Of a stretch of 64,000 bases of DNA, positions 27,601 to 37,290 are shown in pieces. Below the pieces are notes generated by a model. It made no database searches, had not been told where the DNA came from, and saw only the letters and a list, made by a program, of their open reading frames with translations. The stretch's first letter is position 1; each line of letters opens with the position of its first letter. Source of the stretch: Montifringilla adamsi (Eukaryota > Chordata > Aves > Passeriformes > Passeridae); contig JAGGNK010012448.1 of NCBI GenBank assembly GCA_017590115.1, positions 1,448,703 to 1,512,702 on the forward strand, in the 5' to 3' direction. The position numbers and the translations under genes are program-made.

Positions 27601-30600
27601 TTTAGTACTTTTACTGTATTGCCAAGCATGAATTGTACCTTCTCATGTTTAATTCTGCCTGTGCCAACTTCACCAGATAGCTCAAAACTACAGTAATAAC
27701 AAGTGATTGTTTGGGCAAAAGTTAGGCCCTAAGAATTCAATGAAATAAAGAATGAAGCTGAGTCATATTTTAGTTACAAGTTTCCCTGCTCTTAAGCTGA
27801 AATTTGTCATGAACATTCAGACCTTACAGAAGAAGCAGCAAGACACCAAGAATTTGGCTTCATTATCTAATCAAAGGGAGAGAGAAGCAAGAGAACTTGA
27901 GCAGAAAGTGGCTCAGATGAAGCATCAGCAATCCCAGATACAGAAGAGACTGTGTGAGGAGAGTGAAAAGAAGAAGCAACTGGAAGCAGAGCTTCAGCAG
28001 GACCAGCAACAAATTAAAGTAGGATTCTTCCTGTTTCCCTATGACAAAGATTAGGATAAATAATTTTTGCCCCTGCTTCCCCAATAAACTACACTACCAG
28101 GCTTTCCCTTATTTTCAATAATGCCTTAATGAATTTCTTGAAAAATGCACCAAAGCAATTGTTGATAAACCTTTTTACATTAATCTCCATTTTGCCTTTC
28201 TCTTTCAGCTTTTCTTTTTTTTTATTTTATTACCTGGTGTCTAGTTCTGAATTGTAATTTTATAAATAAATTTAGAGTCAGTATTTCAGATTATGTCTTC
28301 GGGGGACTCTCACATTAAAGGTATTTGACTGATGTAGGAAGAATGGTGCTTTATGTTTGTTCAAAGGAACTTCAACTTAAGATGGAGCAACAACAGAAGA
28401 TCCTTAAAATTAAGGATAAAGAAACTGCTGCTTTTAAAAAGAAGAAAAATAATTCAGTGGGAACTCCACAGAAACTACAGGTAGTTAATCTATTCCAAAT
28501 ATGTGCAACCCCCAAAATAAAAAAATCTTTCTTCATCTCTAGTCATCTGTTTTCGTAAACTATTTGTATGAAGAGTATTCCATCATAGTTTTGTCTTTTC
28601 TTTTTTTTTTCCTGTAGCAAAAACTGGGAGTAGAGCCTAGCAGCTCTTGTACTGTACTCTTTTTGAATGAAAGAAAGGAGGGCCTTTAGTGTCTTCTATT
28701 TTTTTTTCCATATAATTTGTCAAAAATACTGATTCAGAAACCTGTGAATTCAGCAGATTTGGTTTTCCAGTACGTTTGAGGGTGGCCTTGATGTGCTGTG
28801 TTTTAAGTGTTCTGTGGGTTTTTCAAGTGTTTTATTTTGTTTTGGTTTCTACTCTGACATAAACTACAGTGGTTTCTGGTTTTGGTTGCTGATAACAGGG
28901 TTAGAAAAGTATGCATCCTATGTAGCAGTGCCACCTACAATATTTCAGATGTGGACACTGAAATATGAATTACCCTATGCCTTTAAAGGTGAAAAGAAAT
29001 TTTAAAAGTTAAATAAAGGAAACATTTTTGCCTTAACAGGAATATATCTATGCTTGCAGGTCCAACAAGGAGCTGGTTTTGGGCCACTAAAATGCAATGA
29101 GGATGGGCTAGCTGAATTTTCATGGTACCATCTAAACCTAGTTGCTGTGCTTATGTAGATGACATCTATTTATGTAAACAGTTTTAAAAATATATATTTT
29201 TTAGAAAAGATGCTGCAACTGACACAAGTTTGTTTATATGAGATATAGCAATGTAATATTGCTGAGGCCTCTTTTAAGTCAGTCCAGTTTCTGTATTATT
29301 CTGAGTAAGGATTCTGTGGGCAGAATTAATACTGACATTAGAAATGTTAATGTCTTCTACAGTTTTATCAGTAATTCTGAAGAAAGGTAAAACATAACCA
29401 TAACATTCTGAGTCAAAATATCCTGGTTAATGCTCTATGGGTCTCTCTTGGAACTTTAGAAATTAGAAGAGCAGAAGAAGTGGCTGGATGAAGAAATGGA
29501 AAGAATTCTTCAACAGCACCAACAGTTAGCAGAGCTAGAAGAAGATTTAAAGAAAAGAGAAGCCATTGTAGCAAAAAAAGAAGCATTATTGCAGGAGAAA
29601 AGCTACCTGGAAATCAAGAAACTGAGATCTAGCCAGGTGACTAAAAAAAACCCCACAAAACTCACCACAGCCATAAGGCTAACTGAAAGACTGGTGGTGG
29701 GGGAGGGCAGATAAGATAGCTGGGGAGGCTCAAGGGGCCTCCTGTGTCTACACCCCTGTGATGCAGATATTATGTAGCTTTACCAATTGACATTTAAATT
29801 GTAATTAACACAGATAATCATTTAATTCACTTTTTCTCCCCAAAATTGCAACAATGAAACAAAACCCAAAACCAAACAATTCTGAACTATGGAATTGTTT
29901 TTACGGAGTATTAAATGATAAGATATGATGTGATATTTATGATATATTATTTATGAATATGACTAAGTCTTTCTGCTATCTAGAGAACACAGCAGGGAAA
30001 TGTTTTGCAATATTTACTTTCCAGTAGAAAGAGTGAATACAAAGTATCATTGTTACATACAATGACTGGTGCCTTTAATTTTTATTATGTAGAAAACTTC
30101 TCGTAAAACTTTTTTTTAAATGCTATCTGTCCACTCAAAGTAAATCAGGTCCCATTACAAAAAACAAGAAATTTTTTCACTTTAGAACGTGACAGTGTCA
30201 CCTACTTTTTTCTTACTGGAAAGGAATATCTAATTTTTGTATCTGTGGTTGCTGTGGTTTTTTTTTAGGCTTTGAACAAAGATAGTATGAAATTGTCTAC
30301 CTGCTTAAGTATGCTGGATCAGGAGCTGTGTGATAAAAGTATGCAGCTTCAGGGCAGCACCACTGACAAGTCAGACATTTTGGAAAAAATTCAGGCTCTC
30401 CAAATGGAAAGGGATCAACTGCTCAGAAGGAGAAATAGTATGGATGAGAAACTGAAAGATGGTAAAGTGTTGTCAACTGAAGTAAGTAAGCACCTCTGAA
30501 TTAAATACAGGTTTTAGGTATTTGATAATATAGAATTCCAGTAAGAACCTAAAATGTTTTCAAGTATCAGGTAAGCTAGAAATAAGGAGCAGAAGTTGGA

Positions 30601-33600
30601 TACTTTTGTAAAGCAATTTTAGAGTACTGCTATGATAGGACCAATTAATTTACTGGTAAATGAAGTTTAAGATCAGAGAAATGTAAGTCAGATTTGTGTC
30701 CTGCCAAACTCTATTGGTCTAAGAGTCATATAATGAGAAGTAAGGGAACCAGAAGTTAATCAGTGTGTATCAGTGTTAATCAGTTAATCAGGGTATCACA
30801 GGCAGGTATTTTAACATCAGGATACAGAACAAGTGATGTATTCACATAATGATGCCCCTTGATATTTTTCATAGAATCTTCTGAAAAAAGCAAACATAGT
30901 TCTACAGTAAAAATAAGTCATATTACATGGATGGCCCATTACTTGGAGTTGATCAGTATCATTATGTTGAAGATAATATAAATTCATATAAAATGGAGAG
31001 ATGACTTTTAGGTCTTGAGAAGAGACTTGCCTCACTCATCAAAGTTGGCAGTACTTCAGGCCAGGCATTTCTGCCACTTCCATACACAAGTCATGGGCAC
31101 CAAACCCCTTACTGACTGATTCATTAATTCATTAATCCAACAGAAAACTAGTACATAAAAAAAAAACAGTAGAAGTCAAACTGTGGTGAGGATTAGGGAA
31201 CGGTAAAAAGACAAACATGACTTCTAGTTTTGTGATGAGACATCTGATCAACCTCTGTATTGTGGTAGGAAAGGACAAATGCTCTGGATTTGCATTCTAC
31301 CTCTTGTTTTCCCCACTCCACTGTCTGTGCTACAACTAGTTCATCTTACCATTAAGTTTAGCTTTGCTTTTAAGAATGAAGTTAAAGATGTCTTGAAAGA
31401 TTCATTCAGAGCTTTTTAATTCTTTCTTGGTAAAGGTCTCACTCATGTGTTTCTCTGTAGGAAGAACATATTCTTTTCCAGATAGAAGAAGGAATTGAAG
31501 CCCTTGTAGCTGCAATTGATTACAAGAATGAAAGTATTCATAATCGCCAGCACTTACTTAGGTCATCTTCTCAGAGTCTTTCACAGAGCAAGCATAATGT
31601 AATAGGGAAACTAGTTTCCCTGTCTGCTGCTGAGCTCAGAGCTATCATCATCAGTTATTTCAACAAGGTTTGTTTTGGCTAATGAATACTATTTTATCCC
31701 ACTTTCTATTACTATTGTAGATACTGAGATAGTGGCAGGAAATAAAAATAAATTTAAGAAGCTTAAGCTTTTGGTTAATATATCTTCAGGTCACAAAGAT
31801 CTGCTATTAAATTGTTTTTAATTTTTATGTTAACTTAAATAGGATACTTGTGGGTTAACTTTGTATATCTTGTTTTGATAGATTAGCTAGAAACATGCTA
31901 CAAATCTGGAAATTACTTTGTCCTGTTCCAGTGCTCTGTGTTGCTAACTTAAGGAGAACCAACTATGTTTAAATAGTGGTGTGGTAGTCAAATTCTTCCT
32001 GACTGCAGAATTTCAGAAAGCTTCATAAAGCTCAAGCTGCTATTCCTATTGTGATTTTCCCTAATTCTGGTTGTGTTGGTTTAACACAGCCTAGCTTTTA
32101 GAGGGGGCAGAGGAAGCCAAGGAAGCAGCTTCTGAGAGAGAAAGCTGCTCAAAGCTTCTACTCTGTTCAGCAGAGCCAATCTCTGAAGGCTCTGACAATG
32201 GACATGTTGCAGGCCCAATTAGAGAAGCTGGTAATGACTCTATGATGACATATTTAAGAAAGGAAAAAAACGCGTGCAGTTTTTCTTTTCCAGGGCTGGG
32301 GGAGCGCTGGGGGGCCATGTGGCTGCCATGGCTGTGTGGCTGCTGCCACCTCAGCATGGCCAGCGGTGAACTGTGCCTGCCTGGCCATTTCTAGCCTGCT
32401 ATGCCACAGACAGAAAGGCAGGGGTGGTGGCGGTAGCTTCTCTTTTCCAGCGCAGCCACAGCCATCTTGGCACAATCCACAGGTATCTGTGCCTGCTTGG
32501 CCGCTTTTAGCCAGCCGTGCTGCGGGCCCAAGGGCAGGGACAGCGGTAGTGCTGTCTCCTTGCAGGCGCCCTGCATCAAGAGAGGGGCTGAATGGTGCCA
32601 GCACTGTAGTGGCTGGAACTGCCCACGCGGCGGTGGTGGGGACCATGTGGCCAACAGTGAGGGGCATGGTGAGCATTTCCCCAATACAGACCCCAGATGA
32701 GATCAGCCTTTTAGCACTGTAAAACCCTATAAGAACTATTCAATGGATAGAACTTGAGAACAAACAAACATGCAGACAACAATTTTCTACTGAGCCAGAA
32801 AAAAGGAGATGAAGACACATGAGGAGAACAATATGATGACATTAAGGTCAGTGAAAAACCTCTATAGGAAGAGGAGGTGCTCCAAACATCAGATTCTTCT
32901 ACAAGCTGTGGTGAGGACTATAATACAACAAACTTTCCCCGTAATTCCATGAAGTGCATAGGGGGATGCAGAGATCCACTCACAGCCCATGAGAAAAGGT
33001 GCTCATGCTGGAGTAAGTAGATGATGAAAAGCTGTAATTTAGTGGGAAACTTGAACAGAGAGAGAAGATAGAGAAAAAGAACCCTTGCTTTCAAAGTAGA
33101 ACAGCTTATGTTTAAAAGACTACACCCTGTGAACTAAAATGACCCATGCTATGCAGTTTTGGGAAGACTGCATTAACCGTGGGAGGGACTTAGGTTACAG
33201 GAGGTCAGGTGGGACTGCTACTCGTGAAAATTAGAACCACACTAGAAAAGTTCACAGAGAGTTGTCTCCTGTAGGAAGGACCTCACAGCATAGCAAAAGA
33301 AAATCCTCTCCCTACGTGAACTGAAGAAAGATTTCAAATGAAAAAACTGAGCAATACTCTCACACCATGACTTCCTGTGCTGTCAGTGGGAAGGAAGGAG
33401 GGGCAGAAAAAGAGTGTTCTAAAAGTTTTATTTTAATTCTCATTATCCTCTTTTAATTCTGTTAATAAATTTTTCATTATACCATTTAAATTTGAGCCTG
33501 TTTTGCCCTTAGAGTGTTTCCTCCTAATCCTTATCTCATGAACCCTTTATATTTTCTTTCCCCCTCCTCTGCTAAACTATAACAGGGGAAAATGAGTGAA

Positions 33601-34873
33601 TAATTTTCATGAGTGCCCAGCTTTTAGCCAGTATCAAACCATGACACCAGTATAAACTGATACTTTGCAGTGTGTGCAACTGCAACTGCAGTGTGTGCAA
33701 AGTGCTTAGGAATCATACTGACATCTGGAAACATAAATATTAAATGTATTATGACATAGTGTCTTTGTGACCTTGGGTGAACCTTTAGTAATTTTGTAAA
33801 AGAGTTGCCTGTGGGATGCAACTTGGAAGTCCGGAAAGCAATGTTCTTTCAGTTTAAATTTTGCATAGGGTATTAAAAAAATCCACTAGTCCATGTGATC
33901 AAAATGTATGCATTTTAGTTCTGAAGAGTCATCCTGTAGCAGTGGCAAGTCTATTTCCAGTATAAGCTTAATTACTTGCAGTGATCCAGTGCTTTTGTAT
34001 GTTTTAATCTATTAGGCTGAAGGGTAAAAGATTTTCTTAAAATCGCTTGATAAATCAAAATAAGTGTGTTTCTTTCTAAGATTGTTGGCCTGCGTGAGTC
34101 TGAACGAAAATTACAAGTGCAGATTGAAGAACAGGAAATGAAGTCCATACACCAGAAAAACATGATGCGTGAATTAGAATCTGCACTTGAACACATCAAG
34201 TTGCAGTGTGACAGGCAGCTGACTCACCAGCGCCAAGAACATGAGAAAAAAATACAGTTTATATTGAATAATTTCAAAGGTATTTTCTTCTTGGGTGGGG
34301 ATTATACACCAAGTATTTTCTTTGGTCATTCATTAGAGAAATACTGTATTCCAACAGAAAAAACGAATAAGGTTCAGAGATATATTTTGGCTGTCACTAA
34401 TTCTATTGCTATGTAAGATGTCAAGGAACAGACACATGGTGTCTGTATGAATGCAAAACAGAATATTTTTTAAAGCAGTATCAGAATTGTTGTATTTTCA
34501 TATTGAGTTTACTGATATTGAAAAGTCATAAGATACCAGTTCTGTTGATCTTGATCTAAATACTATTACAACTAAAAGGTGGGATTGGCATAGCCTTTTT
34601 GATCTTATTTCATATTAGTTAAAACATGTACATTGCAAGCAAAATGCCATCAAGATACTCTGTCTAGTTGGGCATCTTGATGTTTGACACAGATACCTGG
34701 TTCTTAAACTGATTTTATTTCTCCTAGAACAAAGTAGTGAAGGTATTGCAGAAACCCTGAAAGGGTATGAAGTAAAAATCCAGCAACTGGAAAAAGATTT
34801 ATTTTTCTATAAGAAAACCAGCAGAGAGCTGAAGAGGAAATTGAAGGGTCTTCTTGGAGAGTCATCTGAATAA
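9332..34873 (+). CDS. KIF27: Kinesin family member 27 (KIF7/Costal-2 group), 16 coding exons
   Basis: Plus-end kinesin-like motor of the kinesin-4-related KIF7/KIF27 group. In vertebrates KIF27 is linked to motile-cilium assembly and STK36 (Fused); its paralogue KIF7 works in Hedgehog signalling. Exons: 9332-9629, 11082-11282, 12654-13582, 20491-20631, 23610-23816, 24341-24516, 24903-25036, 25574-25729, 26726-26931, 27821-28018, 28367-28480, 29460-29636, 30269-30481, 31461-31667, 34081-34279, 34728-34873. All donors are GT, and the phases join to 3702 bases (1233 aa). Motor domain about 1-345: P-loop GQTGSGKT (84-91), switch I NEHSSRSH (201-208), switch II DLAGSE (239-244), neck near IRNKPVVN. 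The rest is mostly coiled coil. Start MEEIPVKVAVRVRPLL matches mammalian KIF27. Odd: human KIF27 is about 1401 aa; this frame stops after the FYKKTSRELKRKLKGLLGES segment, so the final ~170-residue tail is missing. Confidence 0.95.
9630..11081 (+). other. KIF27 intron 1 (between coding exons 1 and 2)
   Basis: AT-rich. Holds an antisense CR1 fragment (about 10128-10320) and, at 10316-10352, a local near-tandem copy of ttcactagtagttattc. No other gene is seen. Confidence 0.8.
10128..10320 (-). mobile_element. CR1 LINE 3' fragment, antisense
   Basis: Begins with the antisense CR1 terminus (atcataggatcacagaactt, gtaggttggaaaaggcacct) and continues through 'caggaccccgcacttgtctt' and 'gttgaacctcatatcattgg' blocks. 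The latter resemble a CR1 subfamily 3'UTR. Confidence 0.8.
11082..11282 (+). CDS. KIF27: KIF27 coding exon 2: motor core
   Basis: Acceptor acattttag at 11081, donor acag|gtagga at 11282/11283. Residues about 100-166: GIIPRAIQELFNHIS, KVSYIEVYKEELRDLL, DLHIREDEKGNT. This is the region between the P-loop and switch I of kinesin motors. Confidence 0.95.
11283..12653 (+). other. KIF27 intron 2
   Basis: AT-rich intron. The only notable structure is a perfect tandem pair of a 20-base unit (atggtaaagtaaataacaca) at 11487-11526. Confidence 0.8.
11487..11526. repeat. 20-bp perfect tandem duplication
   Basis: Two adjacent identical copies of atggtaaagtaaataacaca. Recent slippage or duplication in an intron; no function implied. 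Confidence 0.9.
12654..13582 (+). CDS. KIF27: KIF27 coding exon 3: switch I/II, neck, first coiled coil
   Basis: Largest exon, residues about 167-476. Contains TTQMNEHSSRSHAIF (switch I), FHFVDLAGSERV (switch II), INSGLLALGNVISALGDP, PYRDAKITRILKDSLGG and SLKYANRAKNIRNKP (motor end and neck). A Glu-rich coiled coil follows, ending LKRELKKCQ before donor gtattt. Confidence 0.97.
13901..14463 (+). repeat. ERVL-type LTR, upstream copy
   Basis: Matches the order of blocks in a common avian LTR: a 'tctggctgagatggagtta' start, 'accatataatgtgatgctc' and an A/T-rich box (agcaataaaaagggagagg), 'tatcttgactcacaaatttt', and an end near ctactggggtaatgcacaac. Both ends are approximate. Confidence 0.75.
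15350..16090 (+). pseudogene. Fossil ERV gag remnant
   Basis: Short stretches in different + strand frames resemble the capsid-proximal part of gag proteins of avian ERVL-like elements. They are separated by in-frame stops and frameshifts and there is no continuous open frame. Recognition is by eye only; a translated search would settle the exact family. Confidence 0.6.
16717..16805. repeat. Purine hexanucleotide/pentanucleotide microsatellite
   Basis: About a dozen copies of ggaaaa in tandem grade into ggaaa units, then imperfect purine sequence to about 16835. Strand-asymmetric all-purine tract inside the retroviral interior. Confidence 0.95.
17908..18445 (+). repeat. ERVL-type LTR, downstream copy
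   Basis: Same family as the copy at 13.9 kb: tctgaccaggatggagttaa, 'catcatatgatgtactcag', 'ctgtcttgacccaccagttt', and end in the ggaagtgagggagtgtactt region. Diverged in sequence and in small indels from the upstream copy. Confidence 0.75.
18461..18503. repeat. GA-rich simple repeat
   Basis: Purine run of gaaaga/gagaga units just after the downstream LTR. Confidence 0.85.
18504..20490 (+). other. KIF27 intron 3, distal part
   Basis: AT-rich intron DNA between the retroviral relic and coding exon 4. No exon, RNA gene or clear repeat is recognised. Confidence 0.7.
20491..20631 (+). CDS. KIF27: KIF27 coding exon 4
   Basis: Acceptor tatctagcag at 20490, donor ttgcag|gtactt. The 47 codons (477-523) form a coiled-coil segment rich in Gln and Lys (EMQILQNQIKTLLQEKKEQ), matching the segment after KKCQ in mammalian KIF27. 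Confidence 0.9.
20632..23609 (+). other. KIF27 intron 4 with a possible LTR fragment
   Basis: The first 1.9 kb is AT-rich and featureless. From about 22545 to 23460 the composition is more mixed, with short internal repeats (ggttgcagtcctgt-like units near 22781-22830). It resembles retroviral LTR material. Confidence 0.6.
22545..23460. mobile_element. Possible LTR/ERV fragment
   Basis: A G/C-richer block in AT-rich intron DNA with repeated gattgcagtcctgtt-like units. Short open frames here are not conserved proteins. I think it is a diverged LTR fragment, orientation uncertain, but cannot name the family. Confidence 0.35.
23610..23816 (+). CDS. KIF27: KIF27 coding exon 5
   Basis: Acceptor tcccatgag at 23609, donor caaaag|gtaagg. 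The 69 codons (524-592) start TEKMVEQHIVIDQLKLKLEK, matching the mammalian EQ-DQL-E-KL run, then enter a poorly conserved linker. Confidence 0.88.
24341..24516 (+). CDS. KIF27: KIF27 coding exon 6: acidic linker
   Basis: Acceptor tttttgacag at 24340, donor tataa|gtaatt. Residues 593-650 include TSPPILSLAQILAEF and EDQDKVLHCHLSDQSDEEED, close to the conserved EEQDKVLHC and acidic stretch of mammalian KIF27. Confidence 0.9.
24903..25036 (+). CDS. KIF27: KIF27 coding exon 7: low-conservation linker
   Basis: Acceptor ctttcatag at 24902, donor ctacag|gtataa. About 45 codons, Ser/Thr-rich and non-helical, beginning KCSINQTWTQNHSS. Conservation is weak; placement rests on splice signals and phase fit with exons 6 and 8. 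Confidence 0.75.
25574..25729 (+). CDS. KIF27: KIF27 coding exon 8
   Basis: Acceptor tttttttcaag at 25573, donor aacag|gtaact. Reads NMQKLKNSELRLAMTEQKIR and LALNIKSKEELIKELVRTG, a coiled-coil block well conserved in vertebrate KIF27. Confidence 0.93.
26726..26931 (+). CDS. KIF27: KIF27 coding exon 9
   Basis: Acceptor gtctttaag at 26725, donor gtgcag|gtattt. Reads GKDAQSVSRQYSLKITKLEQ, then ETQKQLQELDSKEL and KMEAAKLKVQ. Coiled coil, phase fits both neighbours. Confidence 0.93.
27511..27556. repeat. Short tandem minisatellite, three copies
   Basis: Three near-identical copies of a 14-15 base unit, accagcattcagac, within a KIF27 intron. Confidence 0.85.
27821..28018 (+). CDS. KIF27: KIF27 coding exon 10
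   Basis: Acceptor aacattcag at 27820, donor attaaa|gtagga. 66 codons: LQKKQQDTKNLASLSNQRER and LEQKVAQMKHQQSQIQKRL, matching the mammalian LQKKQQDSKKLASLS block. Confidence 0.95.
28367..28480 (+). CDS. KIF27: KIF27 coding exon 11
   Basis: Acceptor gttcaaag at 28366, donor ctacag|gtagtt. 38 codons, Lys/Gln-rich (ELQLKMEQQQKILKIKDKET), ending near the TPQKLQ boundary. Short and moderately conserved, but phase 0 at both ends fits. Confidence 0.87.
29460..29636 (+). CDS. KIF27: KIF27 coding exon 12
   Basis: Acceptor gaactttag at 29459, donor agccag|gtgact. 59 codons: KLEEQKKWLDEEMERIL, LEEDLKKREAIVAKKEALLQ and KKLRSSQ. A hallmark conserved coiled coil shared with KIF7. Confidence 0.95.
30269..30481 (+). 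CDS. KIF27: KIF27 coding exon 13
   Basis: Acceptor ttttttttag at 30268, donor actgaa|gtaagt. 71 codons: ALNKDSMKLSTCLSMLDQEL, then KIQALQMERDQLLRRRNSMD and KVLSTE. Clear KIF27 match. Confidence 0.95.
31461..31667 (+). CDS. KIF27: KIF27 coding exon 14
   Basis: Acceptor tttctctgtag at 31460, donor aacaag|gtttgt. 69 codons: EEHILFQIEEGIEALVAAID, YKNESIHNRQ and ELRAIIISYFNK. Conserved with KIF7 and KIF27. Confidence 0.95.
32072..33646 (+). mobile_element. Solo LTR of an avian ERV, about 1.57 kb, in KIF27 intron 14
   Basis: Starts TGTGTTGGTTTAACACAGCC and ends with a TG...CA-compatible tail (gtatcaaaccatgaca), the terminal blocks of a long LTR family common in birds. Inside are an A/T box (catatttaagaaagg near 32250), a GC-rich middle (32290-32680) and an AATAAA at 33464-33469 near the 3' end. 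Only one LTR and no internal coding region, so it is a solo LTR. Flanking pentamers (ctggt and ccagt) do not match well, so the target-site duplication is unclear. Same orientation as KIF27. Confidence 0.85.
34081..34279 (+). CDS. KIF27: KIF27 coding exon 15
   Basis: Acceptor tttctttctaag at 34080, donor ttcaaag|gtattt. Reads IVGLRESERKLQVQIEEQEM, MMRELESALEHIKLQCDRQL and HEKKIQFILNNFK. It follows the LTR-bearing intron. Confidence 0.95.
34728..34873 (+). CDS. KIF27: KIF27 last coding exon recognised, early stop
   Basis: Acceptor atttctcctag at 34727. Reads GYEVKIQQLEKDLFFYKKTS, then RELKRKLKGLLGESSE and TAA at 34871-34873. In mammals the corresponding exon continues past the FYKKTSR...KLK..VGE region into a longer tail. 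Here the frame ends after GESSE. Confidence 0.88.
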
Positions 34874-36130
34874 TTATTGTCATCCAGTAAATGTAAGCAT
34901 ATTATCTGATAATGTTCATGCAATTGTCAGTAGACCATTTGGAGAGCGGTGAACACACAGAACTATGTCAGATAGCTGTAAAATATTGTATTTTAACTGT
35001 ATTAACTGTTCTTCAGGAATATATTCTACCTCTACCCCCGTTTCTAGTGAGAGACTAGCTGTAGCAGTGGTGTGCCAATGGTTTAAATTCTTGTTCTAAT
35101 TTCTCTGGATTCTAACAATTTCAGCATCTACAACCTCAAACTGTTATGGCTCAGGCAAAGAAATTTTGCTCTCTAAAAACATCTGAATTCTATTGTAACT
35201 AACAGCTTTGTTTTATGCCATGCATTTGATTTCTTAAAAATTTCTGGGAGATTGCCAATGAAAAGTGCCACACTTCCAGTTACTAACTTATTTTAGCTAC
35301 TTACTTACTAAAGCTGAAAGAGCATTTACACACTTGAAGGGGAAAAGAAGTGGTCTCTATTGTGACTCTGTGCTTTGACATAAAAAAACCCCAACCAACT
35401 GAACAAACAAAACACAGCAACCAACTGTTAGTATAAGTTTTTAATTGTTTCATGTCCTTCTTGCCAGAATCCAGATGTACAACAGAGCTATTCATATGGA
35501 GGAGAAAAGAAGTTCACTTTCATCACTGTTTTCTGTTGTCTCATACCTCTCAAGGCCACCACAATACCTTACATACACAATACAGCCTTCTTGGCCTGTG
35601 GGTGGTTCTTTTTAAGGCTCAGCAAGACTGGTTCTTCCTCCCAATGGATGCTTCTGTTTCTTTCCACTCAGTGCCATGCCTTCATACAGAGAGATGCTGA
35701 TCACACACCTCTACTCCCAGAGTGAATTAGGGCTCAGCCCTTTCCCTCGAGGCAAGATAATGAGCCTGCACATTCATTACTGTGAAGTACACTATCAAAC
35801 TTTGAAAATGAATATTCTAGAGACTGGATAATAAATGAGCATGGGAAAGACTATTCTCTGTCTAGTATACACACAAGCATGTAGTTTAGGATATGTGTCT
35901 ATGTGGGCAAACACTTATCCTTGACAAATTGTAGCAGTGGGAAGAAGGGAGAAGACCCCTGTGAATTTCCAACTTTTTCCAGTGCATATATTTGCAAGTT
36001 TTATAAGAGATACTCTGCATTTAGTTATTCTTCTTTTTAGTACATTATGAAACATGTTGCTATACAATGCAATAAAACCATAATTTGTTACTGGGCTTTA
36101 CAAATAATAAAATCCTGTTTGTACATTGCA
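34874..36130 (+). other. KIF27: KIF27 3'UTR (inferred)
   Basis: No open frame continues after the TAA. Two close AATAAA hexamers at 36071-36076 and 36106-36111, followed by a GT-rich stretch near 36149, make a good cleavage site near 36130. Confidence 0.6.
36071..36111 (+). terminator. KIF27: KIF27 poly(A) signals
   Basis: AATAAA at 36071 and again at 36106, with a GT-rich downstream element (gtcttttgtgtgttgtac) about 40 bases later. About 1.2 kb after the stop codon. Confidence 0.6.
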
Positions 36131-37121
36131 GTCAAATTTGTTGAATGTCTTTTGTGTGTTGTACTAATGTAGTTGCTGATTGTTTTTCAATATATTAATA
36201 ATTTCATATTTGTCATAGTTCAGTTGTTTTTAGACTGCTTACTAGGACACATGGTAAGTTAGAATGGTGAGCCTTGTATTAACAGCACCTTCTCAGATGA
36301 CAGTAATGGCAAGTACCTCCTATGTTTTTGTAGATGGTGAACTTTTTGAATATAAAGGGCAAAATGTGAGGTGCTGATAACTTTTTATGATGTTCATGCT
36401 GCGAGTTGCTGATGCTATAAAACCATGTGCCTACCTATGTCAGGCGCTCAGAGAAGTTGTAACTTTCAGGTATTTATCTGCTGATCATTTCATTTTAGTT
36501 AACAGTACTGGTGTTGTTATCCAGTCAAGAGGAAGCAGAAGTTGCTTCTGATGAATTCAAGTGAAAACAGCTGTTAACAAAGTTCATGTCTTTACTAACT
36601 ACAAGTAAAAGTAATTTTTGAAGTATCAGAAAACTCCCACTCTGTCAGTCTGGTCAGTGTACTTTAAGCAATGTATATAAATAGTAATAAAATAATTTTA
36701 AATAATGCTATACTGCTTTACTGGATTTTGTTACAGTGCCAATGGCTTTAGATACTATATAGAGAATGGTAACACAGACTGAAAATAGGGAGAGAAGGCA
36801 ATTTTTCTTAGCCACTGTGGTGAATAGCAGTACTGTGTAATTATTAACAAACCTTTTCTTCCTGGTGGTGAATCAGATTTCCAATTTCAGTTATGTGTAA
36901 CAGGAGAAAATACAGCAAAGTGCAGGTCTGTATTCTTGTTATACGGCAGCTTTGAAGGAACTTCTCTTAAACCTGAGAAAATACTGATTTTTTTAAACTA
37001 CTTCAGTATTGGACTTAATGTACAGAAATATTCCCAACAATATGCAGCTCTTAAATGCAAGAAAATCTGCATAGAATGTAAGAAAACAAATAGGTTGGAA
37101 GTAGGTTTTGGATAACAATAC

Positions 37122-37290
37122 ACTTTGGATGCCCCATTCATGGAAGTGTTCAAGGTCAGGTTGAAGGCTTTGAGCACCTTGACCTAGTGAAAGATGTTCC
37201 TCCCCTTGGCGGTCGGACTGCCAAGACAGTACATAACAGACTGAGATGTTGAAAGGTCCCTTCTGGCCCAAAGCATTCTGTGATTCTAAA
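37122..37290 (+). mobile_element. CR1 LINE 3' fragment, sense
   Basis: Reads 'gatgccccattcatggaagt', 'gttcaaggtcaggttgaagg', 'tgttgaaaggtcccttctgg' and ends ttctgtgattct, the sense CR1 3' terminus. Short 5'-truncated copy. Confidence 0.9.

Larger units (their letters stand above)
24517..31460 (+). other. KIF27 introns 6-13, unremarkable
   Basis: The introns between the exons at 24.3-31.5 kb (24517-24902, 25037-25573, 25730-26725, 26932-27820, 28019-28366, 28481-29459, 29637-30268, 30482-31460) are short and AT-rich. They show no mobile element that I recognise. A small triplicated accagcattc(a/t)gac motif lies at 27511-27556. The intron 23817-24340 is likewise plain. Confidence 0.75.

Noticed and set aside
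32336..32722. Overlapping open frames of 77-140 codons on both strands
   Set aside because: They lie in the GC-rich middle of a solo LTR, overlap each other on both strands, and show no protein family features.
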